Positions 1 to 6,181 of a DNA stretch of 9,627 bases are shown in pieces. The notes beneath the pieces were generated by a model. The model made no database searches. It had not been told where the DNA came from and saw nothing but the letters and a program-made list of their open reading frames with translations. The stretch is from Caldifarciminota bacterium (GTDB taxonomy: Bacteria > Hydrothermota > Hydrothermia > S141-80): assembly GCA_027053375.1 (NCBI GenBank), contig JALUJC010000198.1, positions 1 through 9,627 of the forward strand, written 5' to 3'. Each line of letters begins with the position of its first letter. The first letter of the stretch is position 1. A program made the position numbers and the translations under genes.

Positions 1-1316
1 GCATAGGGATCTCCTCGCCAGTCAGCACCCATCTTGTCCACCTCATCCAGGAGGAACACAGGGTTGCGGGTCCCCGCCCGCCGGATTTGCTGGATGATCC
101 GCCCCGGAAGCGCCCCCACGTAGGTCCGGCGATGTCCCCGGATCTCCGCTTCGTCCCGCACCCCGCCCAGTGAAATACGGACGAATTTTCGCCCCAGCGC
201 CCGGGCGATGGACCGCGCCAGCGAGGTCTTGCCAACCCCCGGGGGACCCACAAAGCAGATTACCTGCCCCCGGACCCGGCCCTTGAGCTTGACCGCCGAC
301 AGATATTCCAGGATGCGCTCCTTGGGCTCTTCAAGACCGTAGTGGTCCTCATTCAGCACCGCCTCCACCCGATCCAGATCCAGCTGATCCGGGGTGGTGG
401 TGTTCCATGGGAGGGCGATCAGCCAGTCCAGGTACGTCCGGATAACCCCGGACTCTGGGGAAGCGGGAGGAATTCGGCTCAGGCGTTCCAGTTCCTTGAG
501 GGCCTTCTCCTGGACCTCTTCCGGCATCCCGGCTTCATGAATCTGGCGGCGCAGCTCTTCCAGTTCAGATTCCTCGCCCATCCCCAGCTCACGCTGAATT
601 TCCTTCATCTGCTGCTGCAGGAAAAACTCCTTCTGTCCCTGCTGAAGGGCCTCCTGGGCACGGGTCTGAATCCGGTGCTGGAGTTCCACCAGCTGGGCAT
701 AGCGCGCCACCCATTCCGCCAGCCGATCCAGCGCCCCCTCCAGGCTGTCCAGTTCCAGGAGGGTCATCCGTTCTTCATAAGAGAGTCCCGGGAAGTGGGT
801 GCCCATAATCCCCAGGAAAACGTCCGGGGGTAACTCCTCCAGGGAGCGATTCAGGAGTTCACCCACAGGGTCAGGAAGCGGGACATGCTCGTCCAGCATA
901 CGCTCCATAAGATGGAGGGACACCTGCATCAGGGCTTTCAGGCGGTGAAGATCTCCGGACCCCTCCCACGGATAGGGGGTTCCCGCGCCACGGAGCAGGC
1001 CCTCCGCCTCCACCACCTCCTCCAGTCTCACCCGCTCCATTCCGTGGATTAAAACCCGCAGGGTGCCGTCCGGTGCGGAGGCATACTGGACAATCCTGGC
1101 CAGCACCCCCACGGGATAGAAATCTTCCAGGCGGGAAGGACGCCCCTCCTCCGGGTCTTTCTGATAGGCAAGGAGGACCGGCTCATCCAGCGTGAGCGCC
1201 TCCCGGGCGGCCTGCAGGGAAAAGGGACGACCCACAAGGATTCCGGCCAGGCCGTTGGGGAAAATGACACGATCCCTCAGTGCCAGCAGGGCATACATGG
1301 GTTTCTCCGCAGACAT
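1..1316 (-). CDS. lon: ATP-dependent protease Lon (LonA type), N-terminal 438 residues, cut by window edge
   Basis: Lon is a cytoplasmic homohexameric AAA+ serine protease that unfolds and degrades damaged and regulatory proteins. Seen here are an N-terminal substrate-recognition (LAN) domain over about residues 7-205, a Gln/Glu-rich helical linker over about 205-300, and the start of the AAA+ domain. The AAA+ part has Walker A GPPGVGKT at residues 357-364, the pore-loop Tyr in TYVGA at residue 399, and Walker B LLDEVDK with D424/E425. These positions match E. coli Lon to within one residue, so the N-terminal half is full length. The rest of the AAA+ domain and the Ser-Lys protease domain lie beyond base 1. 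The ATG at 1316 shares its A with the clpX TGA stop (TGATG), and an AAGG ribosome binding site lies inside the clpX end. It is the last visible gene of the tig-clpP-clpX-lon operon and is probably translationally coupled to clpX. Confidence 0.96.
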   Translation of the reverse strand, partial: MSAEKPMYALLALRDRVIFPNGLAGILVGRPFSLQAAREALTLDEPVLLAYQKDPEEGRPSRLEDFYPVGVLARIVQYASAPDGTLRVLIHGMERVRLEEVVEAEGLLRGAGTPYPWEGSGDLHRLKALMQVSLHLMERMLDEHVPLPDPVGELLNRSLEELPPDVFLGIMGTHFPGLSYEERMTLLELDSLEGALDRLAEWVARYAQLVELQHRIQTRAQEALQQGQKEFFLQQQMKEIQRELGMGEESELEELRRQIHEAGMPEEVQEKALKELERLSRIPPASPESGVIRTYLDWLIALPWNTTTPDQLDLDRVEAVLNEDHYGLEEPKERILEYLSAVKLKGRVRGQVICFVGPPGVGKTSLARSIARALGRKFVRISLGGVRDEAEIRGHRRTYVGALPGRIIQQIRRAGTRNPVFLLDEVDKMGADWRGDPY

Positions 1317-2545
1317 CACTGAACCTTTTTGGTGGGACGGTAGAGAATGTGGGGCGGGATCCCTCTCAGCACCACCTCCTCGTCCACCACCACTTCCTGA
1401 ACGTTTCGCCGGGACGGGAGGGTAAACATGGTGTCCATCAGGATCTCTTCCAGAATGGCCTTCAGGCTCCGGGCACCCATCCCCTTTTCCAGTGCTTTTC
1501 GTGCCACCGCACGCAGCGCTCCCTCGGTGAAGCGCAGCCGCGCCCCTTCCATCAGGAAAAAGCTCTCATACTGGGAAAGGATGGCATTTCTGGGCTCGGT
1601 CAGGATCCTCACCAGGTCGTCCTCGGTGAGGGGATGAAGCGGCGCAATCAGCCCGATACGGCCCACAAATTCCGGGATCAGCCCGTACCTGACAAGATCT
1701 TCCGGTGTCACATACTGCAGGATATGCGTCCGGGTTTGTGTCTTATCCTCCGCATCTGCACGGGCAAACCCGATCCCCCGGCGTCCCAGGCGTCGCTGTA
1801 TAATCTCTTCCAGCCCTTCAAAAGCCCCACCCAGGATAAACAGAATGTTGCGGGTGTTCATCTGAATGAAGGGCTGTTCAGGATGCTTGCGTCCTCCCTG
1901 GGGAGGAACATTGGCCACCGTACCCTCCAGGATTTTCAGGAGTGCCTGCTGGACGCCTTCACCGGAAACATCCCGGGTGATGGAGGGCGAATCCCCTTTC
2001 CGGGCCAGCTTGTCCACCTCATCCAGGTACACAATGCCATATTCGGCTTCGTCCACGTTGTAATCAGCCGCCTGCAGCAACCGGACCAGAATGTTTTCCA
2101 CATCCTCCCCCACGTATCCCGCTTCCGTGAGGGGGGTGGCATCATAGATGGCAAAGGGCACCTGGAGCAGGCGGGCCAGGGTTTCTGCCAGCAGGGTTTT
2201 ACCCACCCCTGTGGGACCGACCAGCAGAATGTTGGATTTTTGGAAGGGCTCCCGGCTCTGAAGCCTCCGGTAGTGGGCATACACCACCACCGAAAGGGCT
2301 TTTTTAGCATACTCCTGCCCGATCACATACCGGTCCAGATAGGCTTTGATCTCTTCCGGGGGTGGAACGTGGAAGGTGCGCCGACCCTCGGTGCGGCTGG
2401 CCTGAAGGATCTCCAGGGAAAGCTCCGCACACTGCTGGCAGATATAGGCGTCAATGCCCCCCACCAGGTGGCCTGCTTCCCGCTCGCTCCGCCCACAGAA
2501 AGAGCAGCGGGGCACCATGGGACGGCTTCGCTCACGTCGGCTCAC
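1316..2545 (-). CDS. clpX: ATP-dependent Clp protease ATP-binding subunit ClpX
   Basis: ClpX is the hexameric AAA+ unfoldase that recognises tagged substrates and feeds them to ClpP. The 409-residue protein has normal family length. Visible parts are the N-terminal zinc-binding domain (C14, C17, C36, C39), Walker A GPTGVGKT at 110-117, the pore-1 loop GYVG at 143-146, and Walker B with D175/E176. Further on are the RKH loop (in GGRKHPEQP), the IGF tripeptide that docks on ClpP (in RRGIGFA), and the sensor-2 GAR near the C-terminus. All parts needed for unfolding and ClpP binding are present. The start is GTG, overlapping the clpP stop as GTGA, with GGAG about 8 bases upstream inside clpP. An ATG at codon 10 is less likely because it would break the coupling. 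The gene sits between clpP and lon, as in many bacteria. Confidence 0.97.
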   Translation of the reverse strand: MSRRERSRPMVPRCSFCGRSEREAGHLVGGIDAYICQQCAELSLEILQASRTEGRRTFHVPPPEEIKAYLDRYVIGQEYAKKALSVVVYAHYRRLQSREPFQKSNILLVGPTGVGKTLLAETLARLLQVPFAIYDATPLTEAGYVGEDVENILVRLLQAADYNVDEAEYGIVYLDEVDKLARKGDSPSITRDVSGEGVQQALLKILEGTVANVPPQGGRKHPEQPFIQMNTRNILFILGGAFEGLEEIIQRRLGRRGIGFARADAEDKTQTRTHILQYVTPEDLVRYGLIPEFVGRIGLIAPLHPLTEDDLVRILTEPRNAILSQYESFFLMEGARLRFTEGALRAVARKALEKGMGARSLKAILEEILMDTMFTLPSRRNVQEVVVDEEVVLRGIPPHILYRPTKKVQ

Positions 2546-3147
2546 GGTCGTTTCTCCAGCACCTCGTCCACCAGTCCGTAGTTCCTGGCCTCCTCGGCAG
2601 ACATAAAGAAGTTCCGATCTGTGTCTTTCTCAATCTGCTTCAGCGACTGTCCCGTATGTTTTGACAGGATCTGATTCAGCATCTGCCGCAACCGCATGAT
2701 TTCCCTGGCATGGATATCAATGTCCACGGCCTGCCCCTGCACGCCACCCCAGGGCTGATGGATCATCACCCGGGCGTGGGGAAGGGCAAACCGTTTCCCC
2801 GGTGCGCCTCCCGCCAGCAGAATGGCTCCCATGGAGGCGGCCATGCCCACGCAGACCGTGGCCACATCCGGTTTGATGTACTGCATCGTGTCGTAAATAG
2901 CCAGCCCCGCCGTTACCGATCCACCGGGGCTGTTGATATAGAGATAGATGTCCTTGGTGGGATCCTCGGCTTCCAGGAAGAGGAGCTGGGCCACAATCAG
3001 ATTGGCCACATGATCATCCACCGGGGTACCAAGGAACACAATCCGGTCCCGAAGGAGCCGGGAATAGATGTCGTAAGCACGCTCACCGCGCCCTGTTTGC
3101 TCAATGACAATGGGCACGTACTGATTCAGAGATTCCTTTGCCTTCAT
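2542..3147 (-). CDS. clpP: ATP-dependent Clp protease proteolytic subunit ClpP, with a Ser-His-Asn triad
   Basis: ClpP forms the double-heptamer barrel that cleaves polypeptides delivered by ClpX or related unfoldases. The protein has 201 residues, normal length. The oxyanion-hole region SPGGSV is at 73-78, the nucleophile is S105 in GMAASMGA, and the base is H130 in MIHQP. At the third triad position, which is Asp in the usual [17 protein letters not shown] motif, this protein has Asn: DTDRNFFMS with N179, codon AAC at 2613-2611. The surrounding residues are fully conserved, so the substitution looks genuine and the gene is not decaying. From family knowledge, a Ser-His-Asn triad is known in Listeria ClpP1, which has low activity alone and works with a partner ClpP. 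No second clpP is in the window. The ATG overlaps the tig stop (ATGA), and the gene is followed by clpX with a 4-base overlap. Confidence 0.97.
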   Translation of the reverse strand: MKAKESLNQYVPIVIEQTGRGERAYDIYSRLLRDRIVFLGTPVDDHVANLIVAQLLFLEAEDPTKDIYLYINSPGGSVTAGLAIYDTMQYIKPDVATVCVGMAASMGAILLAGGAPGKRFALPHARVMIHQPWGGVQGQAVDIDIHAREIMRLRQMLNQILSKHTGQSLKQIEKDTDRNFFMSAEEARNYGLVDEVLEKRP

Positions 3148-4358
3148 CCGACAATCACCTCCACCTTCACCTGCTTTTTGAGGTACGCCATGGCCTTGCG
3201 GCGGCGGATCCGCTCCTCCAGTTCATGGATGGCACCGGAGCGGTACAGGTAAGCAAGAAACTTCTGTGGATCATACCCTGAGCGAATGGCCAGTTTGACC
3301 GCTTCTTCCTGCACCTCTTCGTCTTCCACCTGAATGTTCAGATGATCTGCCGCACGGGAGAGGAGAACATCCCTTGCCACGCGCTCCTCCGCCATCCTGC
3401 GAAATTCCTGTTCCATCCCTTCATCCAGGGGGGCTTCCGCATCCCCCAGAATCTGCTCTTTGATATCTTCCAGGGCATCCATCACCATGGATTCCGGCAG
3501 ATCAAAACGAATGGCCTCATAAAGGGAATGAACAATCTCTGCTTCCAGACGGCGCTCCGCATCCTCCTCCTTGCTTCTCCGGAGGCTCTCCCTGACTTTC
3601 TCTTCCAGTTCCGCAAGGTTTTCATATCCCAGGGTCTTCGCAAACTCATCGTCCATTTCCGGAAGTTCCACCGCAAGCACCTGATGCACCCGGATGCGGT
3701 AGGACCGATCTTCCAGGGCAGTTTCCACGGTGTCCCCGGCTTTCACCCCCACCAGAGCCTCCCGCAACGCCTCAGGAAGTTCCTGGTTCAGGTGGATCAG
3801 CACGTTTTTCTTCCGCTTGAGCGTCTTTTTCCCTGAGGGGGTCTTTTCCCAGTAGTCCACCCGCAGGTAATCCCCATTCTCTGCAGCCCGCTCCACCGGA
3901 ACCAGCTGGGCATGCCGATGACGTTCCCGCTCCAGAACCTCCTGCACTTCCTGCTCCTTCACGGGCTCCACCCGCTTCTCAAACGAGAGCTTGGAAAGGT
4001 CTGGAAAGTCAAAGTCCGGCAACACCTCAAACGAAACCCGCACCTCATGCACCCCATCCCGCTCCTCTGTTTCCTCAATTTTGATGCGGGAGATGGGTTC
4101 CAGGTGCTGGTCTTCCAGCCGTTCCTTCAGCACCCGCTTCAGGGCACGTTCAAAAGATTCCTCATCCAGCTCTTCCTTCAACAGCGATTCCAGCACGTGA
4201 TCCGGCGCCTGGCCCTTTCGGAAACCGGGGACCCGTGTGCGCTTCCGGTATTCCCGAAGCAACGCCTTTCGTTCCTGGAGGATCACCTCTTCGGGAATTT
4301 CAAGCCGGAGTTCGCGACGTGCGCGCTTTTCCTCTTCCGAAACACCACGATACAACAT
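3144..4358 (-). CDS. tig: Trigger factor (ribosome-associated chaperone) with reduced PPIase domain
   Basis: Trigger factor binds near the ribosomal exit tunnel (protein L23) and shields nascent chains. The 404-residue protein has the ribosome-binding signature GFRKGQAP at 45-52 in the N-terminal domain (1-125). A short middle region (about 160-232) aligns with the FKBP-type peptidyl-prolyl isomerase, and a charged, helical C-terminal chaperone domain starts at [12 protein letters not shown] (about 229). The middle region keeps GDYLRVDY and GVKAGD. It lacks the FEGG and IPGFE active-site segments and the FP..Y....L.GK flap, and is about 14 residues shorter than E. coli's, so isomerase activity is doubtful. 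The start ATG at 4358 is chosen because GAAGGGAGG (4377-4369) lies 10 bases upstream and the promoter at 4413-4441 rules out longer forms. It is the first gene of the tig-clpP-clpX-lon operon. Confidence 0.95.
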   Translation of the reverse strand: MLYRGVSEEEKRARRELRLEIPEEVILQERKALLREYRKRTRVPGFRKGQAPDHVLESLLKEELDEESFERALKRVLKERLEDQHLEPISRIKIEETEERDGVHEVRVSFEVLPDFDFPDLSKLSFEKRVEPVKEQEVQEVLERERHRHAQLVPVERAAENGDYLRVDYWEKTPSGKKTLKRKKNVLIHLNQELPEALREALVGVKAGDTVETALEDRSYRIRVHQVLAVELPEMDDEFAKTLGYENLAELEEKVRESLRRSKEEDAERRLEAEIVHSLYEAIRFDLPESMVMDALEDIKEQILGDAEAPLDEGMEQEFRRMAEERVARDVLLSRAADHLNIQVEDEEVQEEAVKLAIRSGYDPQKFLAYLYRSGAIHELEERIRRRKAMAYLKKQVKVEVIVG

Positions 4359-4368
4359 GAGCCGTTTG

Positions 4369-4377
4369 CCTCCCTTC
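4369..4377 (-). promoter_or_regulatory. Ribosome binding site of tig
   Basis: GAAGGGAGG reads toward tig and ends 10 bases before its ATG. It decides the start, since the same open frame continues upstream through the promoter without another ribosome binding site. Confidence 0.8.
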
Positions 4378-4412
4378 CGTTGTTCACCCCCTTTTCCGGG
4401 GATTTCTTGAGG

Positions 4413-4441
4413 ATTATACAGGACCTGCAGGGTCGGGTCAA
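4413..4441 (-). promoter_or_regulatory. Sigma-70-type promoter of the tig-clpP-clpX-lon operon
   Basis: On the minus strand a TTGACC -35 box (4441-4436) and a perfect TATAAT -10 box (4418-4413) are separated by exactly 17 bases. The expected start of transcription is near 4406, giving a leader of about 48 bases before the tig ATG. I saw no CIRCE heat-shock operator (TTAGCACTC/GAGTGCTAA) nearby. Confidence 0.85.
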
Positions 4442-4460
4442 TGAAGGAGACCCCGCGAAA

Positions 4461-4491
4461 TTCCCGTGATCCACAGGGTGTTCCCGCGATC
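4461..4491. repeat. Direct repeat TTCCCGYGATC x2, candidate shared operator
   Basis: TTCCCGTGATC at 4461-4471 and TTCCCGCGATC at 4481-4491 match at 10 of 11 positions. They are spaced exactly 20 bp start to start, about two DNA turns. They lie between the divergent -35 boxes, roughly 55-85 bp upstream of the tig transcription start and 50-81 bp upstream of that of trxB. That is a common place for an activator or a shared regulator. The regulator is unknown. Confidence 0.5.
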
Positions 4492-4506
4492 TCCCTGCCG
4501 GGGTGG

Positions 4507-4535
4507 TTGACGAACCGCCCGGAAACGTCTATACT
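4507..4535 (+). promoter_or_regulatory. Sigma-70-type promoter of trxB
   Basis: TTGACG (-35, 4507-4512) and TATACT (-10, 4530-4535) are separated by 17 bases. Transcription should start near 4542, leaving a leader of about 70 bases. That leader contains a small inverted repeat, ATGCA-TCT-TGCAT, at 4552-4564. Confidence 0.85.
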
Positions 4536-4594
4536 CTCCCACAGACAATATATGCATCTTGCATTATACACTGGATCCACATCAACACGACCCG

Positions 4595-4602
4595 AAAGGA
4601 GG
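4595..4602 (+). promoter_or_regulatory. Ribosome binding site of trxB
   Basis: AAAGGAGG is a near-perfect Shine-Dalgarno sequence. It ends 9 bases before the ATG at 4612, and a second ATG follows at 4615. An in-frame ATG at 4603 directly abuts the site and is too close to be used. Confidence 0.85.
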
Positions 4603-4611
4603 ATGGAACCC

Positions 4612-5601
4612 ATGATGGAGTTTTCGCTGGGAGAGGTTTCAACGTCGGCGGAGGTGGAGAAGGACTTTGACCTGGCCATTATCGGCGCCGGGCCAGCCGG
4701 CCTGACGGCGGCGCTCTATGGGGGGCGTTCCTCTCTCCGGACCGTGGTATTTGAACGGGCAACCGTGGGCGGCCAGCTCACCCTGACCGACCGTGTGGAC
4801 AACTATCCCGGTTTTCCAGAGGGAATTGGCGCGGCAGAACTGATTCAGCGTTTTCGCCAGCAGGCGGAGCGTTTTGGCGCACGGTTTGTGGTGGAGGAAA
4901 TCCGGAAGATTGAACCCCTTCCCGATGGCACCTTCCACCTGCACGGTCTGGGGGACGAACCTTACCATGCCCGGGCGGTGATTCTGGCCACGGGCTCCAA
5001 GCCCCGCACGCTGGATGTCCCGGGAGAAAAGGAGTTTGCAGGGCGTGGAGTGTCCTACTGTGCAGTGTGTGACGGTCCCTTCTTTAAGGATCAGCCCGTG
5101 GCGGTGGTGGGTGGGGGAGACGCAGCCTTTGAGGAAGGGTTGTACCTGGCCAACATGGTCTCAAAGGTGGTGCTGATTCATCGCCGGGACGCCTTCCGGG
5201 CGGCGCCGCTGTTTGTGGAACAGGCACGACAGCATCCAAAGTTTTCCTTTGTGCTCAACAGCGTGGTGGAGGAGATCTACGGAGACAACAAAGTTCGTGG
5301 TGTACGTGTGCGGAATCTCAAAACCGGTGAGGTGCAGAACATCCCTGTGGAGGCGGTGTTTATCTTCATCGGGCATATTCCCAACAGCGAACTGGTTCGG
5401 GACCTGGCGGATCTGGACCCCCGGACCGGTGCCGTGATCACGGACGAGCATATGCGGACCCGCACGCCCGGTTTGTTTGCGGCGGGAGATGTGCGTCGCA
5501 CGCCTATCAAACAGGTGACGACGGCGGCAGGGGACGGCACCATCGCGGTGTACACTGCCCAGGAGTATATCCGCGAAGTGGCCAGCCGCCTGAAGCGCTA
5601 A
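4612..5601 (+). CDS. trxB: Thioredoxin reductase (NADPH, FAD)
   Basis: The enzyme passes electrons from NADPH through FAD and a Cys pair to thioredoxin in the cytoplasm. The 329-residue protein shows the FAD-binding GAGPAG at 25-30 and the redox-active motif CAVCDG with C150 and C153. It also has the NADPH-binding GGGDAAFEE at 167-175, HRRDAFRA at 190-197 (the Arg pair is typical of NADPH preference), and the C-terminal FAD motif AGDV at 291-294 followed by KQVTTAAGDG at 300-309. This is the low-molecular-weight bacterial type. About 17 residues precede the first beta strand, slightly more than in E. coli. The gene is transcribed alone and divergently from the tig operon. No thioredoxin gene is in the window. 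I see no clear terminator directly after the TAA. Confidence 0.95.
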   Translation: MMEFSLGEVSTSAEVEKDFDLAIIGAGPAGLTAALYGGRSSLRTVVFERATVGGQLTLTDRVDNYPGFPEGIGAAELIQRFRQQAERFGARFVVEEIRKIEPLPDGTFHLHGLGDEPYHARAVILATGSKPRTLDVPGEKEFAGRGVSYCAVCDGPFFKDQPVAVVGGGDAAFEEGLYLANMVSKVVLIHRRDAFRAAPLFVEQARQHPKFSFVLNSVVEEIYGDNKVRGVRVRNLKTGEVQNIPVEAVFIFIGHIPNSELVRDLADLDPRTGAVITDEHMRTRTPGLFAAGDVRRTPIKQVTTAAGDGTIAVYTAQEYIREVASRLKR

Positions 5602-5911
5602 CACGCGATATCCCTGGACCGAAGACGGCCGCACCCCGGGGGATCCGTGTGAAGTTGCCCGGAAAAATGCACGGCGTGTGAGGTCTTTCGCTGCGCACTT
5701 TGTACACACCCCCGTGACCCGGACAGGAGGATAGGGGGGCACAGAGAAAAGGAAGGAACCTCTGGCATACGCCCCATGGCGTTGCGCACGGACCCTGGTT
5801 TTCGCGGTTTGCTCAAGTTCTTATTCCTGAATTTCACCGTATCCTGACGGATCGCGCGCGACTGCGAAGGCCATGCGCACCGGAAGGGTTTCTGGACGAA
5901 ACCCCCAGCCT

Positions 5912-6048
5912 GCCGGGCCATGTGCGGTACGACGTGTGCGGAAACGTCGGGTCTCCAGGGATTTAAGACGCGCCCCTCCGCCCCGGGCGGATTCAGGAAT
6001 CCATACACTGGCAAGCCCGTACCGCACACCCGGGGTCCGTTGACCCCG
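5912..6048. other. Cluster of inverted repeats, possible structured RNA or attenuator
   Basis: TGTGCGGTACG at 5921-5931 is the exact reverse complement of CGTACCGCACA at 6018-6028. After a 3-base bulge the pairing continues with CCGGG (5913-5917) and CCCGG (6029-6033). Inside this outer stem are GACGT/ACGTC (5931-5935, 5944-5948), GTCT/AGAC (5951-5954, 5966-5969), CCGCCC/GGGCGG (5978-5983, 5985-5990) and GGATTC-AG-GAATCC (5989-6002). A compact hairpin, CGGGGTC-CGTT-GACCCCG (6031-6048), shares bases with the outer stem, so the two would compete. No long T-run follows. It may be part of the trxB 3' region or a separate RNA. I recognise no known family. Confidence 0.35.
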
Positions 6049-6145
6049 CAGTCTTTCCCACGTTTGCTTGAGGATGCCGTCTTCTGAAGGGCCATCTGCC
6101 TCCCCGGCACCCGGACGCAGCACACGGATCGGTCTCTCTCTGCGG

Positions 6146-6174
6146 TGGATGGTTTCCACCCCATCCCATACAAT
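6146..6174 (+). promoter_or_regulatory. Candidate promoter of the receiver-AAA+ gene, giving a leaderless or nearly leaderless transcript
   Basis: TACAAT at 6169-6174 fits a -10 box (5 of 6). With a 17-base spacer the -35 would be TGGATG (6146-6151), which is weak (3 of 6). Transcription would start at about 6181-6182, right at the ATG. This would explain why no ribosome binding site precedes that ATG. Confidence 0.35.
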
Positions 6175-6181
6175 CCGGGCG

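Larger units (their letters stand above)
5602..6181. other. Noncoding interval between trxB and the receiver-AAA+ gene
   Basis: About 580 bases without a convincing gene. Short open frames on both strands lack ribosome binding sites and recognisable protein sequence. The left part (5602-5900) contains one loose inverted repeat: CACG..GTGTG at 5670-5680 against CACAC..CGTG at 5705-5716. The middle (5912-6048) is rich in inverted repeats and is listed separately. The right end holds a candidate promoter for the next gene. No tRNA, rRNA or CRISPR pattern was seen. Confidence 0.6.

Noticed and set aside
1280..2581. 433-codon open frame on the plus strand opposite clpX
   Set aside because: It is an antisense shadow of clpX: no domains, no ribosome binding site, and composition typical of a complement strand.
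4546..4571. TATAAT on the minus strand near 4565-4570 as a second tig promoter
   Set aside because: The only TTGATG upstream is 11 bases away, too close for a -35 box, and a far better promoter exists at 4413-4441.
4359..4679. Upstream in-frame extension of tig by 107 codons
   Set aside because: It would run through the tig promoter and into the trxB coding strand. The ribosome binding site and promoter fix the start at 4358.
5776..5847. Possible 23-codon gene starting at ATG 5776
   Set aside because: The nearest GGAAGGA is about 20 bases upstream, too far, and the peptide has no recognisable feature.
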